Assembly: GCF_000421565.1 (NCBI RefSeq)
Contig: NZ_ATXG01000019.1
Coordinates: 1 to 64,000 of the forward strand
Origin: Agromyces subbeticus DSM 16689
GTDB taxonomy: Bacteria; Actinomycetota; Actinomycetes; Actinomycetales; Microbacteriaceae
Direction of reading: 5' to 3'
Length of the DNA: 64,000 nucleotides
Below, in pieces: positions 17,909-26,245 of the stretch; position 1 is the first letter of the stretch; each line of letters begins with the position of its first letter. The notes under the pieces were generated by a model. It did no database searches, had not been told where the DNA came from, and saw only the letters and a list, made by a program, of their open reading frames with translations. Position numbers and translations under genes: made by a program.

Positions 17909-18416
17909 GCTCGGACTCCTCGTCGTCGCGGCGGTCGAGCTCGTCGAGGATCGCACGCAGCTCGGAGCGGATGAACTCCTTCGACGCGAGATCCCTCATC
18001 GCGAGCCGGAGCGCGACGACCTCGCGGGCGAGGTACTCCGTGTCGGCGAGGTTGCGCTCGGCGCGCTGCCGGTCCTGCTCGATCTGCACGCGGTCGCGGT
18101 CGTCTTGACGGTTCTGCGCGAGCAGGATGAGCGGTGCCGCGTACGAGGCCTGCAGCGAGAGCACGAGCGTGAGGGCGGTGAAGCCGATCGCTATGGAGTC
18201 GAACCGCAGGTCTTCGGGTGCGACGGTGTTCCACACCATCCAGCCGATCGCGAACACCGACAACGCGAGCAGGAAGCCCGGCGTGCCCATGCCACGCGCG
18301 ACCCACTCGGTGAAGCGACCGAAGCGGTCGCTGTCGCCGGAGCCGCGGAAGGACGGAGAACGGCGAATGCCCTTCGGGGTGTCGAACCGGCGGTCGTCTG
18401 CGTCAGCGCGTGCCAT
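17895..18416 (-). CDS. DUF1003 membrane protein
   Basis: 173 aa with two adjacent membrane helices (GTPGFLLALSVFAIGWMVWN and IAIGFTALTLVLSLQASYAA) and a long charged C-terminal helix likely forming a coiled coil (residues about 105-165). The loop and helix pattern, including LQASYAAPLILLAQNRQDDRDR, identifies DUF1003. Function is unknown. Its start overlaps the PRC/CBS gene end by 14 bases and its end overlaps mrp by 14, so the chain is translationally coupled. As the upstream neighbour carries MgtE_N and CBS domains, a role with divalent cation handling is possible but unproven. Confidence 0.88.
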   Translation of the reverse strand: MARADADDRRFDTPKGIRRSPSFRGSGDSDRFGRFTEWVARGMGTPGFLLALSVFAIGWMVWNTVAPEDLRFDSIAIGFTALTLVLSLQASYAAPLILLAQNRQDDRDRVQIEQDRQRAERNLADTEYLAREVVALRLAMRDLASKEFIRSELRAILDELDRRDDEESEHAAR

Positions 18417-19731
18417 CTCCTGCCCTCCTTCCGTGTGGGATGGGGATGCTCCCCGTCGTCAGCTGGGCCCGCGCCGCAGCGCGACGCCCCACCTCGGTGT
18501 CTTCGGGATGACTTCGCCAGTCATCTGGCAGGAGGTAATCGAGCACGTCGTCAATCGTCACCACCCCGACGAGACGATGCTTCTCATCGACGACCGGCAC
18601 CGACACGAGGTCGTAGCTCGCGAGGATGCGGCTGACCTCGGCGGCGGAGGTGTCGGCCCGCACCGGCTCCAGCCCCTGATCGATGAGGGTGCCGAGCCGC
18701 TCGTGCGGGGGATACCGCAGCATGCGCTGGAAGTGCACGAGACCGAGGAATCGGCCGGTGGGCGGCTCGTACGGCGGCAGCGTGACGCACACGGCTGCGC
18801 CGAGCGCGGGCGGCAGGTCGTGGCGGCGGATGAGTGCAAGGCCCTCGGCGACGGTGGCATCGGCCGAGACGATGATCGGCTCGGTCGTCATGAGCCCGCC
18901 GGCCGTGTCGGGCCCGTAGGAGAGCAGGAAGCGAACGTCTTCGGCCTCTTCGGGCTCCATGAGCTCGAGCAGGTGCTCGCCGCGCTCTTCGGGCAGTTGG
19001 GCGATGAGGTCGGCCGCGTCGTCGGGCTGCATGTGGTCGAGCACATCGGCGGCGCGATCGTCGCCGAGACCTGCGAGGATGACCACCTGGTCGGACTCTG
19101 GCATCTCTTCGAGCACGTCGGCGAGGCGGTCGTCGGAGAGTTCTTCGGCCACCTCTTGGCGGCGCTGCGGGGGCAGGTCGAGCAGGGTGCTCGCGAGGTC
19201 GGCGGGCTTCAGGTCGGAGTAGGTCGCGATGAGGTGCTCGGCCGATTGCGCCTCGCCGCTCGGATTCGTCTCACGCACCTCGCGCCACGTGACGTAGGCG
19301 GATTGCCCCTTCGAGAACGGCGAGGCGCCCTTGGGCCGGCGCACGAACAGCTGGTCGACCTGCCACTCGCCGGGCTCCTGCTCCTCGATCGCGACGTCTT
19401 CGATCGTGGCGCCGCCCGAGCCGTCGGTGAAGGCGACCTTGCGACCGAGCATCTCGGCGATCACGCGAACCTCGCCGCCGCGCTGCTCGAAGCGGCGCAG
19501 GTTGATGAGGCCCGTCGTGATGATCTGGCCGCCACCGATCGACGTGACGCGGCCGATCGAGACGAAGACGCGGCGTTTGCCGGGGATCTCGACGATCAGG
19601 CCGACGACGCGGGGCGGGTCGTTCTTGCGGTACACGACGAGCACGTCGCGCACCTTGCCGACCCGGTCGCCGTTGGGGTCGAAGACGGCGCACCCGGCGA
19701 GTCGGGCGACGAAGACTCTCGTGGCGCTCAC
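18403..19731 (-). CDS. PRC-barrel / MgtE N-terminal / CBS domain protein
   Basis: 442-aa cytoplasmic protein. Residues about 1-130 contain two PRC-barrel-like repeats (AVFDPNGDRVGKVRDVLVV is typical), residues about 170-275 an MgtE intracellular N domain with repeated LADVLEEMPE / AADVLDHMQPDDAADL, and residues about 280-410 a CBS pair ending in VVDEKHRLVGVVTIDDVLDYL. The transmembrane Mg2+ channel of true MgtE is absent, so this is a sensor-like or partner protein rather than a transporter. GTG 19731 has TAAGTT seven bases upstream (leaderless). It heads the four-gene minus-strand chain; Rv1232c is the mycobacterial counterpart. Confidence 0.88.
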   Translation of the reverse strand: MSATRVFVARLAGCAVFDPNGDRVGKVRDVLVVYRKNDPPRVVGLIVEIPGKRRVFVSIGRVTSIGGGQIITTGLINLRRFEQRGGEVRVIAEMLGRKVAFTDGSGGATIEDVAIEEQEPGEWQVDQLFVRRPKGASPFSKGQSAYVTWREVRETNPSGEAQSAEHLIATYSDLKPADLASTLLDLPPQRRQEVAEELSDDRLADVLEEMPESDQVVILAGLGDDRAADVLDHMQPDDAADLIAQLPEERGEHLLELMEPEEAEDVRFLLSYGPDTAGGLMTTEPIIVSADATVAEGLALIRRHDLPPALGAAVCVTLPPYEPPTGRFLGLVHFQRMLRYPPHERLGTLIDQGLEPVRADTSAAEVSRILASYDLVSVPVVDEKHRLVGVVTIDDVLDYLLPDDWRSHPEDTEVGRRAAARAQLTTGSIPIPHGRRAGDGTR

Positions 19732-19738
19732 GGGTACC

Positions 19739-19744
19739 AACTTA
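19739..19744 (-). promoter_or_regulatory. Leaderless -10 (TAAGTT) of the PRC/CBS gene
   Basis: TAAGTT on the minus strand, seven bases before GTG 19731. Confidence 0.55.
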
Positions 19745-19833
19745 GTCCCGGATGCCGCATGCCACCGGCTTCCCGGCCGCAACCGTCTCCCGTTCCACGG
19801 CGGCGCGCTGCGCCGTCATGGGAGAATGACGGG

Positions 19834-20589
19834 GTGAGCACTCAATCGCCGTTCGGCGGCCGCATGGGCCGAGCCTTCCCGACCCTGCCCAAGGGGGAGA
19901 CGGTCGCGAGCTTCGAGACCTACGCCGAGGCGCAGGCCGGCGTCGACCGGCTGGCCAAGGCCGAATTCCCGGTGCGCGAGCTGGCGATCGTCGGCACCGA
20001 CCTGACGAGCGTCGAGCGCATCACGGGCAAGCTCACCTGGAGCCGTGCGGCCGGGGCGGGCGCGCTTTCGGGGGCGTGGTTCGGCACGTTCCTCGGCCTG
20101 CTCTTCTTCATCTTCGCGCCCACCGGCGCCTCGATCGGCATTCTCATCTCGGCCGTGCTCATCGGCGCGGGCTTCGGCATGATCTTCAGCGTCGTGTCGT
20201 ACTCGCTGAACCGCCGCCGTCGCGACTTCACCTCGACCATGCAGGTGCTCGCGAGCCGGTACGCGATCATCGCAGAGACCGCGCACGTCGAGCGGGCCCG
20301 CAGCGTGCTCGGCGTCGACGCGCCCACGGCCGAGCGATCGGCCGCGTCGCCGTCGGCGGCGCCGGGCTCGCCGCCGATGAGTTATGGCGAGGCGACGGAT
20401 GCCGCGCGCCGGGCCGAGGCCGAGGCGGTGCGTGCCGGCCAGGCGCCCGTTCGCCCGCGCTACGGCGAGATGGCGCCGACCGCTGAGCCTGCCGCCGAAT
20501 CACCGACGTCTCAGGCCGACGGCTCCGGCGACGATGCAGACGTCAACGCCGACACCGACGAGTCGAAGCCGCCCGCCTCCGAGCGCTGA
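19834..20589 (+). CDS. General stress protein 17M-like membrane protein
   Basis: 251 aa. The N-terminal half (ETVASFETYAEAQAGVDRLA, about residues 21-40, through LAIVGTDLTSVERITGKLTW) matches the general stress protein 17M-like domain; two membrane helices follow (GAWFGTFLGLLFFIFAPTGA and IGILISAVLIGAGFGMIFSV). The C-terminal 100 residues are low-complexity, Ala/Glu/Pro-rich and end in an Asp-rich tail, probably disordered. GTG 19834 is preceded by GAGAAT six bases upstream. It is divergent from the PRC/CBS operon, as Rv1234 is from Rv1232c. Function is unknown. Confidence 0.82.
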   Translation: MSTQSPFGGRMGRAFPTLPKGETVASFETYAEAQAGVDRLAKAEFPVRELAIVGTDLTSVERITGKLTWSRAAGAGALSGAWFGTFLGLLFFIFAPTGASIGILISAVLIGAGFGMIFSVVSYSLNRRRRDFTSTMQVLASRYAIIAETAHVERARSVLGVDAPTAERSAASPSAAPGSPPMSYGEATDAARRAEAEAVRAGQAPVRPRYGEMAPTAEPAAESPTSQADGSGDDADVNADTDESKPPASER

Positions 20590-20635
20590 GCTGTCGCGGC
20601 GGTGACGTCGGCGCGACCGCTCGCCGCGAGGCTGC

Positions 20636-22066
20636 TCACCAGTCGACGGGCTTCTCGGGCGTGTAGACCCAGGCGGTGAAGAACGCATCGAGCTGTTCGC
20701 CCGAGACCTCTTCGGCGAGGTCGGCGAAGTCCGTCGTGCTCGCCGTTGCGCCACCGAAGCGAGCGACCCAGGCTTGCGCGAGCTCGAAGAACGCGTCGTC
20801 GCCGATCTTCACCCGCAGGGCGTGCAGGGTGGCGGCGCCGCGGTCGTAGACCGGGCCGGCGAAGAGACCGAGCGGTTGCGGGTCGGCGACGACGAAGTCC
20901 CACTCGGGGTCGTCTGCCGGCGTCGACATGAAGTCGTCGAACGATTCGTTCGCCGTCGCCCGGCCGCGGTGCTCGTTCCACATCCACGTCGAGTACGTGG
21001 CCCAGCCCTCGTTGAGCCAGATGTCGGCCCAGCGTTCGGGACTCACGTGATCGCCCATCCACTGATGTGCGAGTTCGTGCGCCACCGTGCCCTCGCGGGC
21101 GTTGCGGGAGAAGAACGAGCGGGTCTGGGTCTCGAGCGCGTAGCCGACGGAGTCGTCGTCGACGATCGCCCCGTACGACACGAAGGGATACGGGCCGTAC
21201 AGGCCCTCGAAGAACACGAGCATCTCGCTCGTGAGCGCGAGGTCGGCCGTCGGCGCGCCGAGACGGGTCGGATCGACGGCATCGAAGATCGGCGTGCCGT
21301 TCGCGGCGACGTACTCATCGATCTCGTAGTCGCCGACGCTCGCCGTTGACAGGTAGGCGGCCATCGGATCGGGCGCGTTCCACGACCACGTGGTCGTGCC
21401 CGCGGTGGTCTGCGTGTCGGTGAGCACACCGTTCGCGACCGCCACGAGCCCCTCGGGCACCGTGATCTCGAAGGTGTACGTGGCCTTGTCGGTCGGGTGG
21501 TCGTTGACGGGGTACCAGGTGGCAGAGCCATCGGGCTCGCTCACGACCATGGCACCGTCGCGGGTCGTGACCCAGCCGTAGAGGGCGTCTTCGATGTCGG
21601 TCGGCCGAGTCGTCGTTCCGCCGTAGCTCACGACGACGCGTGCCTCGGCGCCCGTCTTCAGCTTGGGGCGCGGGGTCACGACGAGTTCGTTCGCCGACTG
21701 CTCGAACGCCGAGCGCTTGCCGTTCACCGTGACGGCCGTGGCAGTGAGTCCCCGCAGATCGAGGTTGAAGCGGTCGAGGTCCTGCGTCGCGACGAGGTCG
21801 ATGGTCGCGACGGCTTCGAGGTGGCCCTCGAGCGGTGCCGGCGCGGGCGCGGGCGGCGCGTAGTCGAGCGCGAGGTCGTAGTGCTGCACGTCGGTGCCGC
21901 CGTTGCCGGCGAGCGGGAAGTACGGGTCACCGGCACCGTCGGCGCCGGCTGAGTAGCGCGGCGCGCCAGGGTCGCCGGGTGCTGCGACGGCCAGTGACGG
22001 CACCGAGATCACCGCGAGCGCGACGCCCGCCGATGCGAGAGCGAGAAAGACAGGGCGGCGTGACAT
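20636..22066 (-). CDS. Secreted M1 family metallopeptidase
   Basis: 476-aa exported zinc aminopeptidase-like enzyme. ATG 22066 has a perfect GGAGG seven bases upstream; it is preferred to longer in-frame starts. A Sec signal peptide (FLALASAGVALAVISVPSLAVA then AAPGD) is evident. The N-terminal beta domain is followed by the catalytic motif VAHELAHQWMGDH (HExxH near residue 330) and the third zinc ligand in LNEGWATY (about residue 353). It lacks the large C-terminal helical domain of PepN, like short extracellular M1 enzymes of actinobacteria. Substrates are probably extracellular peptides. Confidence 0.92.
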   Translation of the reverse strand: MSRRPVFLALASAGVALAVISVPSLAVAAPGDPGAPRYSAGADGAGDPYFPLAGNGGTDVQHYDLALDYAPPAPAPAPLEGHLEAVATIDLVATQDLDRFNLDLRGLTATAVTVNGKRSAFEQSANELVVTPRPKLKTGAEARVVVSYGGTTTRPTDIEDALYGWVTTRDGAMVVSEPDGSATWYPVNDHPTDKATYTFEITVPEGLVAVANGVLTDTQTTAGTTTWSWNAPDPMAAYLSTASVGDYEIDEYVAANGTPIFDAVDPTRLGAPTADLALTSEMLVFFEGLYGPYPFVSYGAIVDDDSVGYALETQTRSFFSRNAREGTVAHELAHQWMGDHVSPERWADIWLNEGWATYSTWMWNEHRGRATANESFDDFMSTPADDPEWDFVVADPQPLGLFAGPVYDRGAATLHALRVKIGDDAFFELAQAWVARFGGATASTTDFADLAEEVSGEQLDAFFTAWVYTPEKPVDW

Positions 22067-22191
22067 GGATCCTCCAGCTGCAGCGGTGCGATCGACGATG
22101 AGCATCAATGTACTGCCGGGCGTTCGTGGCGCGCCAGAGGCCGAGCGTTCCATTCAGGGCGAGGAGGCAGCTCATTCCCAGACTCGCGATA

Positions 22192-22197
22192 TATCGT
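22192..22197 (+). promoter_or_regulatory. Leaderless -10 (TATCGT) of the PGPGW gene
   Basis: TATCGT seven bases before ATG 22205. Confidence 0.55.
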
Positions 22198-22204
22198 GAC
22201 CTGC

Positions 22205-22546
22205 ATGGTGACGCAGACACAGCTCGATCGCGAGATCGCCGACGGTGAACGCGCCGATCGCCCGATCAGGCGATTGCTCCGGGGCATCCGTCGCCGCATC
22301 GAACGCCGGCCGGGCCTGCGCCGCGCCTATCGCATCGCCGTCGGCGTGCTCGGCGGCATGATCGCGCTGCTCGGGCTGCTGCTCGTGCCGCTGCCGGGGC
22401 CGGGCTGGCTCGTCGTCTTCCTCGGCCTCGCGATCCTCGGCACCGAGTTCGCTTGGGCCAAGCGCCTCGCCGCGTTCACGAAGCGTCAGCTCGCCCGATT
22501 CTGGGCGTGGTGGCAGGCGCGCCGGGCGGCTCGCTCGACGGCCTGA
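22205..22546 (+). CDS. PGPGW-type membrane protein (TIGR02611-like)
   Basis: 113 aa with two membrane segments separated by the signature LPLPGPGWLVVFLGLAILG; this is the PGPGW family of actinobacterial membrane proteins of unknown function. The N-terminus is basic (RRLLRGIRRRIERRPGLRRAYR) and the C-terminus ends in a basic/Trp-rich tail WAWWQARRAARSTA. ATG 22205 is chosen on the leaderless -10. The last 49 bases of the gene, including the stop, fall inside an exact 50-bp tandem duplication whose second copy lies just downstream, so the final residues and stop come from the first copy. Confidence 0.85.
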   Translation: MVTQTQLDREIADGERADRPIRRLLRGIRRRIERRPGLRRAYRIAVGVLGGMIALLGLLLVPLPGPGWLVVFLGLAILGTEFAWAKRLAAFTKRQLARFWAWWQARRAARSTA

Positions 22547-22597
22547 CATTCTGGGCGTGGTGGCAGGCGCGCCGGGCGGCTCGCTCGACGGCCTGAC
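22498..22597. repeat. Exact 50-bp tandem duplication
   Basis: Bases 22498-22547 (ATTCTGGGCGTGGTGGCAGG to GACGGCCTGAC) recur without a mismatch at 22548-22597. The first copy encodes the C-terminus and stop codon of the PGPGW gene; the second is non-coding. Because 50 is not a multiple of three, and the stop lies in copy one, the protein is unaffected. Confidence 0.95.
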
Positions 22598-22602
22598 CTT
22601 CG

Positions 22603-24174
22603 CTACGAGGCGGCGCCGCGCACCCAGGCCTCGACCTCGTCGGCCGTGCGCGGGATGGCGGCCGAGAGGTTCTCGGCGCCGTCAGCCGTGACGAGGATGT
22701 CGTCTTCGATGCGCACGCCGATGCCGCGGAACTCGACAGGCACCGTGAGGTCGTCGGGCTGGAAGTAGAGCCCCGGCTCGATGGTGAAGACCATGCCCGG
22801 CTCGAGCACGCCGTCCATGTACATGTCGCGCCGCGCTTGCGCGCAATCGTGCACGTCGAGTCCGAGATGGTGACTCGTGCCGTGCACCATGTAGCGACGG
22901 TGGAACTGGTTGTCGGGCTCGAGCGACTCTTCGGCCGAGACCGGCAGGAATCCCCACTCGGCGGTCTTGCGCGCGATGACCTGCATCGCCGCGGCGTGCA
23001 CCTCGCGGAACACGATGCCGGGCTTGACGATCGCGTATGCGGCGTCGGCGGCTTCGCGAACCGCCTCGTAGACCTGCCGCTGCACGTCGGAGAATACGCC
23101 GTTCACGGGGAAGGTGCGAGTGATGTCGGCCGTGTAGTAGCTGTCCATCTCGACGCCGGCATCGAGCAGCACGAGGTCGCCCGGAACGACCGGTCCATCG
23201 TTGCGGGTCCAGTGCAGGATCGTGGCGTGCGGGCCGGCAGCGGCGATCGAGTCGTAGCCGACGGCGTTGCCGTCGAGCCGGGCACGGGTTGCGAAGACGC
23301 CCTCGATGACACGCTCGCCGCGCACCTCCGCCGTGATGCGCGGCAGTTCGGCGAGCACCTCGGTGAAGCCGCGCTGCGTGGCGACGACCGCTGCTCGCAT
23401 CTCGGCGATCTCGAACGCGTCTTTCACGAGCCGCAGTTCGGAGAGCACGCGCGCGAGCTCGGCGTCGGGCTCGTGCGAGCCGCCGACCTCGAGCGAGAAT
23501 GGCGCGTCTGAGGCGTTCGTCGACAGTGCCTGCTCGGCGGCGTACCGGATGCGCGCGTGATCGATGCGTTCGGTGACGGATGCGTCGGCCTCGCGCAGCA
23601 CGAGCGTGGCGGTGTCGACGGCATCGACGACTCGGTCGAACTCCTCGAGGCCACGGGTCGCGACGGCGAGATCGGCCGCGACGTGTGCGAGCGAGGGGCG
23701 TGCTCCGATCCAGAACTCGCCGATCGCCGGGTTGGCGTAGAACTCCTCGGAGTCGCGGCCGGCGCGCTCGCGGAAGTACACGGTGGCCTCGTGACCGTCG
23801 GTGGTCGGCTCGAAGACGAGCACGGCTCCGGGCTCGGAATCGGAGCCCCAGCCCGTGAGGTGGGCGAACGCCGAGTGCGCTCGGAACGGGTAGTCGGTGT
23901 CGTTCGCCCGCTGCTTCATGTCGCCGGCCGGCACGATGAGGCGCTGGCCGGTGAACGCTGCCGAGACCGCTGCGCGGCGTGTCGCGGCGAAGGAAGCCTG
24001 CTCGCGGGCCGGCGGCAGCGTCTCGTCGCGCTCTGCCCAACCGCTGCCGATGAAGTTCTTGAAGCCCTCTGAGCCGGGCGTCGTCGACCGGTTCGCATCT
24101 CGGCCGGTTTCGTCGCTCTCGGTGGTGGCGGGGGTCGCCGTCTCAGTGGTGGAGGTGTCGCTGGTGTTCGCCAT
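22603..24174 (-). CDS. pepP: Aminopeptidase P (Xaa-Pro aminopeptidase)
   Basis: 523-aa M24B metallopeptidase removing N-terminal residues before proline. An N-terminal creatinase-like domain (GDMKQRANDTDYPFRAHSAF) precedes the pita-bread catalytic domain, with dinuclear-metal ligands in LLDAGVEMDSYYTADITRTF (two Asp), GTSHHLGLDVHD (His), FTIEPGLY (Glu) and GIGVRIEDDILVT (Glu). The first 60 residues are low-complexity Thr/Ser/Glu-rich, which is usual in actinobacterial members. ATG 24174 is used; an in-frame ATG at 24183 is an alternative. The stop is six bases from the tandem duplication. Confidence 0.92.
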   Translation of the reverse strand: MANTSDTSTTETATPATTESDETGRDANRSTTPGSEGFKNFIGSGWAERDETLPPAREQASFAATRRAAVSAAFTGQRLIVPAGDMKQRANDTDYPFRAHSAFAHLTGWGSDSEPGAVLVFEPTTDGHEATVYFRERAGRDSEEFYANPAIGEFWIGARPSLAHVAADLAVATRGLEEFDRVVDAVDTATLVLREADASVTERIDHARIRYAAEQALSTNASDAPFSLEVGGSHEPDAELARVLSELRLVKDAFEIAEMRAAVVATQRGFTEVLAELPRITAEVRGERVIEGVFATRARLDGNAVGYDSIAAAGPHATILHWTRNDGPVVPGDLVLLDAGVEMDSYYTADITRTFPVNGVFSDVQRQVYEAVREAADAAYAIVKPGIVFREVHAAAMQVIARKTAEWGFLPVSAEESLEPDNQFHRRYMVHGTSHHLGLDVHDCAQARRDMYMDGVLEPGMVFTIEPGLYFQPDDLTVPVEFRGIGVRIEDDILVTADGAENLSAAIPRTADEVEAWVRGAAS

Positions 24175-24230
24175 GCCGACCATTCTCCCACCTGTCACCG
24201 GTCGCCCACCTGTCGCCGGTCGCCCGGAGA

Positions 24231-25250
24231 TCACTCGGCGATGAGCGTCGAGATCACTGGCCGGTGGTCGCTGCCCGCGTCGTCGTAGCCCTCGAGCACC
24301 TCGAACGCCTCGACGCGCCAGTTCGGCGTCGCCATCACGTGGTCGATCGGGCTGCCGAAAAACGATGGCACATCGGTGGGCCAGGTGCCGACACCCGCCG
24401 CACTCGCCTGCGCGGCGGCATCCGTGCATCGACCGAGGTCTCCGCCGTCGGCGCCGTGCCCGGCGAAGTGATCGAGCGTCGAGTTGAAGTCGCCGGCCAT
24501 GATCACGTTCTCGCCGGCGCACTGCTCGGCGAGCCAATCGAGGTCGCTGCGCCAATTGCGCAGCTCCCAGCGGATCGGTGCGACCGCGTGCACGGCGACG
24601 ATGCGCGGACCATCGCCGTTGACGGGATCGGCGACGACGCTCGGCAGCGTGTTCGTGTTGCCGGGCGGGCCCGGGACGTCGGCCGAGACGACGTCGTAGT
24701 CGCCGAGTTCCGGGCTGATGAGGATCGTCGTGGATCGGGCCTTCGCGATGTCGTCGTACGCCTGCGTGTGCACCCACATCGGGCTGCCGCCCTCGCGCAT
24801 CGCGATGGCGACCTGCTCGCCGAGAGGCTCCGTGGTCTCGGGAAGCACGACGACGTCGGCACCGCGCTCGAGCGCGAGCGACGCGATCGTCGACGCATCG
24901 GGCACCTCGCCGAGCGTGTTCCACGAGAGCACCGTCACCGAGCCGGGACCCGCTGTTGCGGCATCCGCACCGCCGAACCCGCGCGAGGTGAGCACGGCGA
25001 GGTTGCCGATGGCGAACAGCGCGAACACCGCCGCCATTGCGAACGCGAAGACGCGTACGGGCCTGGCGAGCGCGAGCAGCAGGAACAGGATCACGGCGAC
25101 GATGCCGCCCGCGGCCGCGGTGCCCCGCAGGGCCACGACGTGTGCGGCCACCCACTGGTTCTGCAGGCCGAAGGCCTGGGGCCAGAGGAGGATGAGCGCC
25201 ACGACGGCGGTGCCGAGCACGATGGCCCAGCCGAGGATGCGGGGGAGCAT
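24231..25250 (-). CDS. Membrane endonuclease/exonuclease/phosphatase family protein
   Basis: 339 aa. Three N-terminal membrane helices (residues about 5-100) are followed by an extracytoplasmic EEP domain: VTVLSWNTLGE (metal-binding Asn), VVLPETTEP (Glu), VIMAGDFNST (Asp/Asn) and the terminal GSDHRPVIS (Asp/His). The architecture matches actinobacterial secreted or surface-anchored EEP proteins of unknown substrate; nucleases, sphingomyelinases and phosphatases share this fold. ATG 25250 has TAGGGT seven bases upstream (leaderless). It is divergent from the PHP gene. Confidence 0.85.
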   Translation of the reverse strand: MLPRILGWAIVLGTAVVALILLWPQAFGLQNQWVAAHVVALRGTAAAGGIVAVILFLLLALARPVRVFAFAMAAVFALFAIGNLAVLTSRGFGGADAATAGPGSVTVLSWNTLGEVPDASTIASLALERGADVVVLPETTEPLGEQVAIAMREGGSPMWVHTQAYDDIAKARSTTILISPELGDYDVVSADVPGPPGNTNTLPSVVADPVNGDGPRIVAVHAVAPIRWELRNWRSDLDWLAEQCAGENVIMAGDFNSTLDHFAGHGADGGDLGRCTDAAAQASAAGVGTWPTDVPSFFGSPIDHVMATPNWRVEAFEVLEGYDDAGSDHRPVISTLIAE

Positions 25251-25257
25251 TCCACCA

Positions 25258-25263
25258 ACCCTA
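25258..25263 (-). promoter_or_regulatory. Leaderless -10 (TAGGGT) of the membrane EEP gene
   Basis: TAGGGT on the minus strand seven bases before ATG 25250. Confidence 0.5.
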
Positions 25264-25347
25264 GGCGAGCACGTCACCTCGCTTCGGGCAATGCGCTGCC
25301 GATCGGCTGGGAGTCACCGGTGAGGATGCCGGTGCGAATGCCGCGAC

Positions 25348-25353
25348 TAGCAT
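25348..25353 (+). promoter_or_regulatory. Leaderless -10 (TAGCAT) of the PHP gene
   Basis: TAGCAT six bases before ATG 25360. Confidence 0.6.
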
Positions 25354-25359
25354 TGCAGG

Positions 25360-26229
25360 ATGCCAGAAGCCCCCGCCGTCGACGGCGAAGCCGACCTGCA
25401 CACGCATTCGACGGTCTCGGATGGCACGGAGGCTCCCGCCGAACTCATGCGACAGGCGGCTCGCGCCGGGCTCTGGGGCGTCGCGCTCACCGACCACGAC
25501 TCGACGAGCGGCTGGGCTGAGGCCGCAGCAGCCGTTCGCGACACCGGCGTCGCACTCATCCCCGGCATGGAACTCTCGACGCGCGAGGGCTACACGAGTG
25601 TGCACGTACTTGCATATCTCATCGACCCGCTCGACGACGCCCTCCTCGAAGAGACGGCGCGCATCCGCGAGTCGCGCATGACCCGTGCCGAAGAGATCGT
25701 TCGCCGCATCGGGCGCGACTACCCGCTCAGTTGGGACGACGTGCTCGCCCAGACCGTCGAGGGCACGACCATCGGCCGGCCCCACATCGCGGATGCGCTC
25801 GTTGCCCGGGGGCACGTCGCGACTCGCTCGGCGGCGTTCGACGGCATCCTGCACCCCCGTGCGGGCTACGCGCAACCGCACTACGCGCCCGATCCGCTGA
25901 CGGGCGTGCGCCTCATCCGCGCCGCCGGCGGCGTCCCCGTGCTCGCACACCCCGGTACCCGCGGCGCCGAGCGGGTCATCCCGCCCGAGCGCCTCGCGAA
26001 ACTCGTCGATGCTGGGCTGTTCGGCCTCGAGGTCGATCATCCCGAGAACCTGGAGGCCGCCAAGCCCCGACTGCGCGCGCTCGCGACGCGGTTCGGACTG
26101 CGGGTCACCGGTTCCAGCGACTACCACGGCACCGGCAAGCCCAACCGGCTCGGCGAGTGCCGCACCGCGCCCGACGTCGTCGAGGCGATCATCGCTGAGG
26201 GCCGCGGCTCGGCGCCCGAGCTGCCGTGA
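25360..26229 (+). CDS. PHP domain phosphoesterase (nucleoside bisphosphate phosphatase-like)
   Basis: 289-aa PHP metallophosphoesterase of the TrpH/RNase AM type. Metal-binding residues: ADLHTHSTVSDG (HxH, residues about 12-23), ALTDHDSTSGW (Asp-His-Asp), PGMELSTR (Glu), VLAHPGTRG (His) and GSSDYHG (Asp, His). Members of this family hydrolyse 3',5'-nucleoside bisphosphates (pAp) or trim 5' ends of small RNAs; which applies here is unproven. It probably acts in the cytoplasm, as it has no signal peptide. Confidence 0.88.
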   Translation: MPEAPAVDGEADLHTHSTVSDGTEAPAELMRQAARAGLWGVALTDHDSTSGWAEAAAAVRDTGVALIPGMELSTREGYTSVHVLAYLIDPLDDALLEETARIRESRMTRAEEIVRRIGRDYPLSWDDVLAQTVEGTTIGRPHIADALVARGHVATRSAAFDGILHPRAGYAQPHYAPDPLTGVRLIRAAGGVPVLAHPGTRGAERVIPPERLAKLVDAGLFGLEVDHPENLEAAKPRLRALATRFGLRVTGSSDYHGTGKPNRLGECRTAPDVVEAIIAEGRGSAPELP

Positions 26230-26245
26230 AGCGAGCGGATGAATC

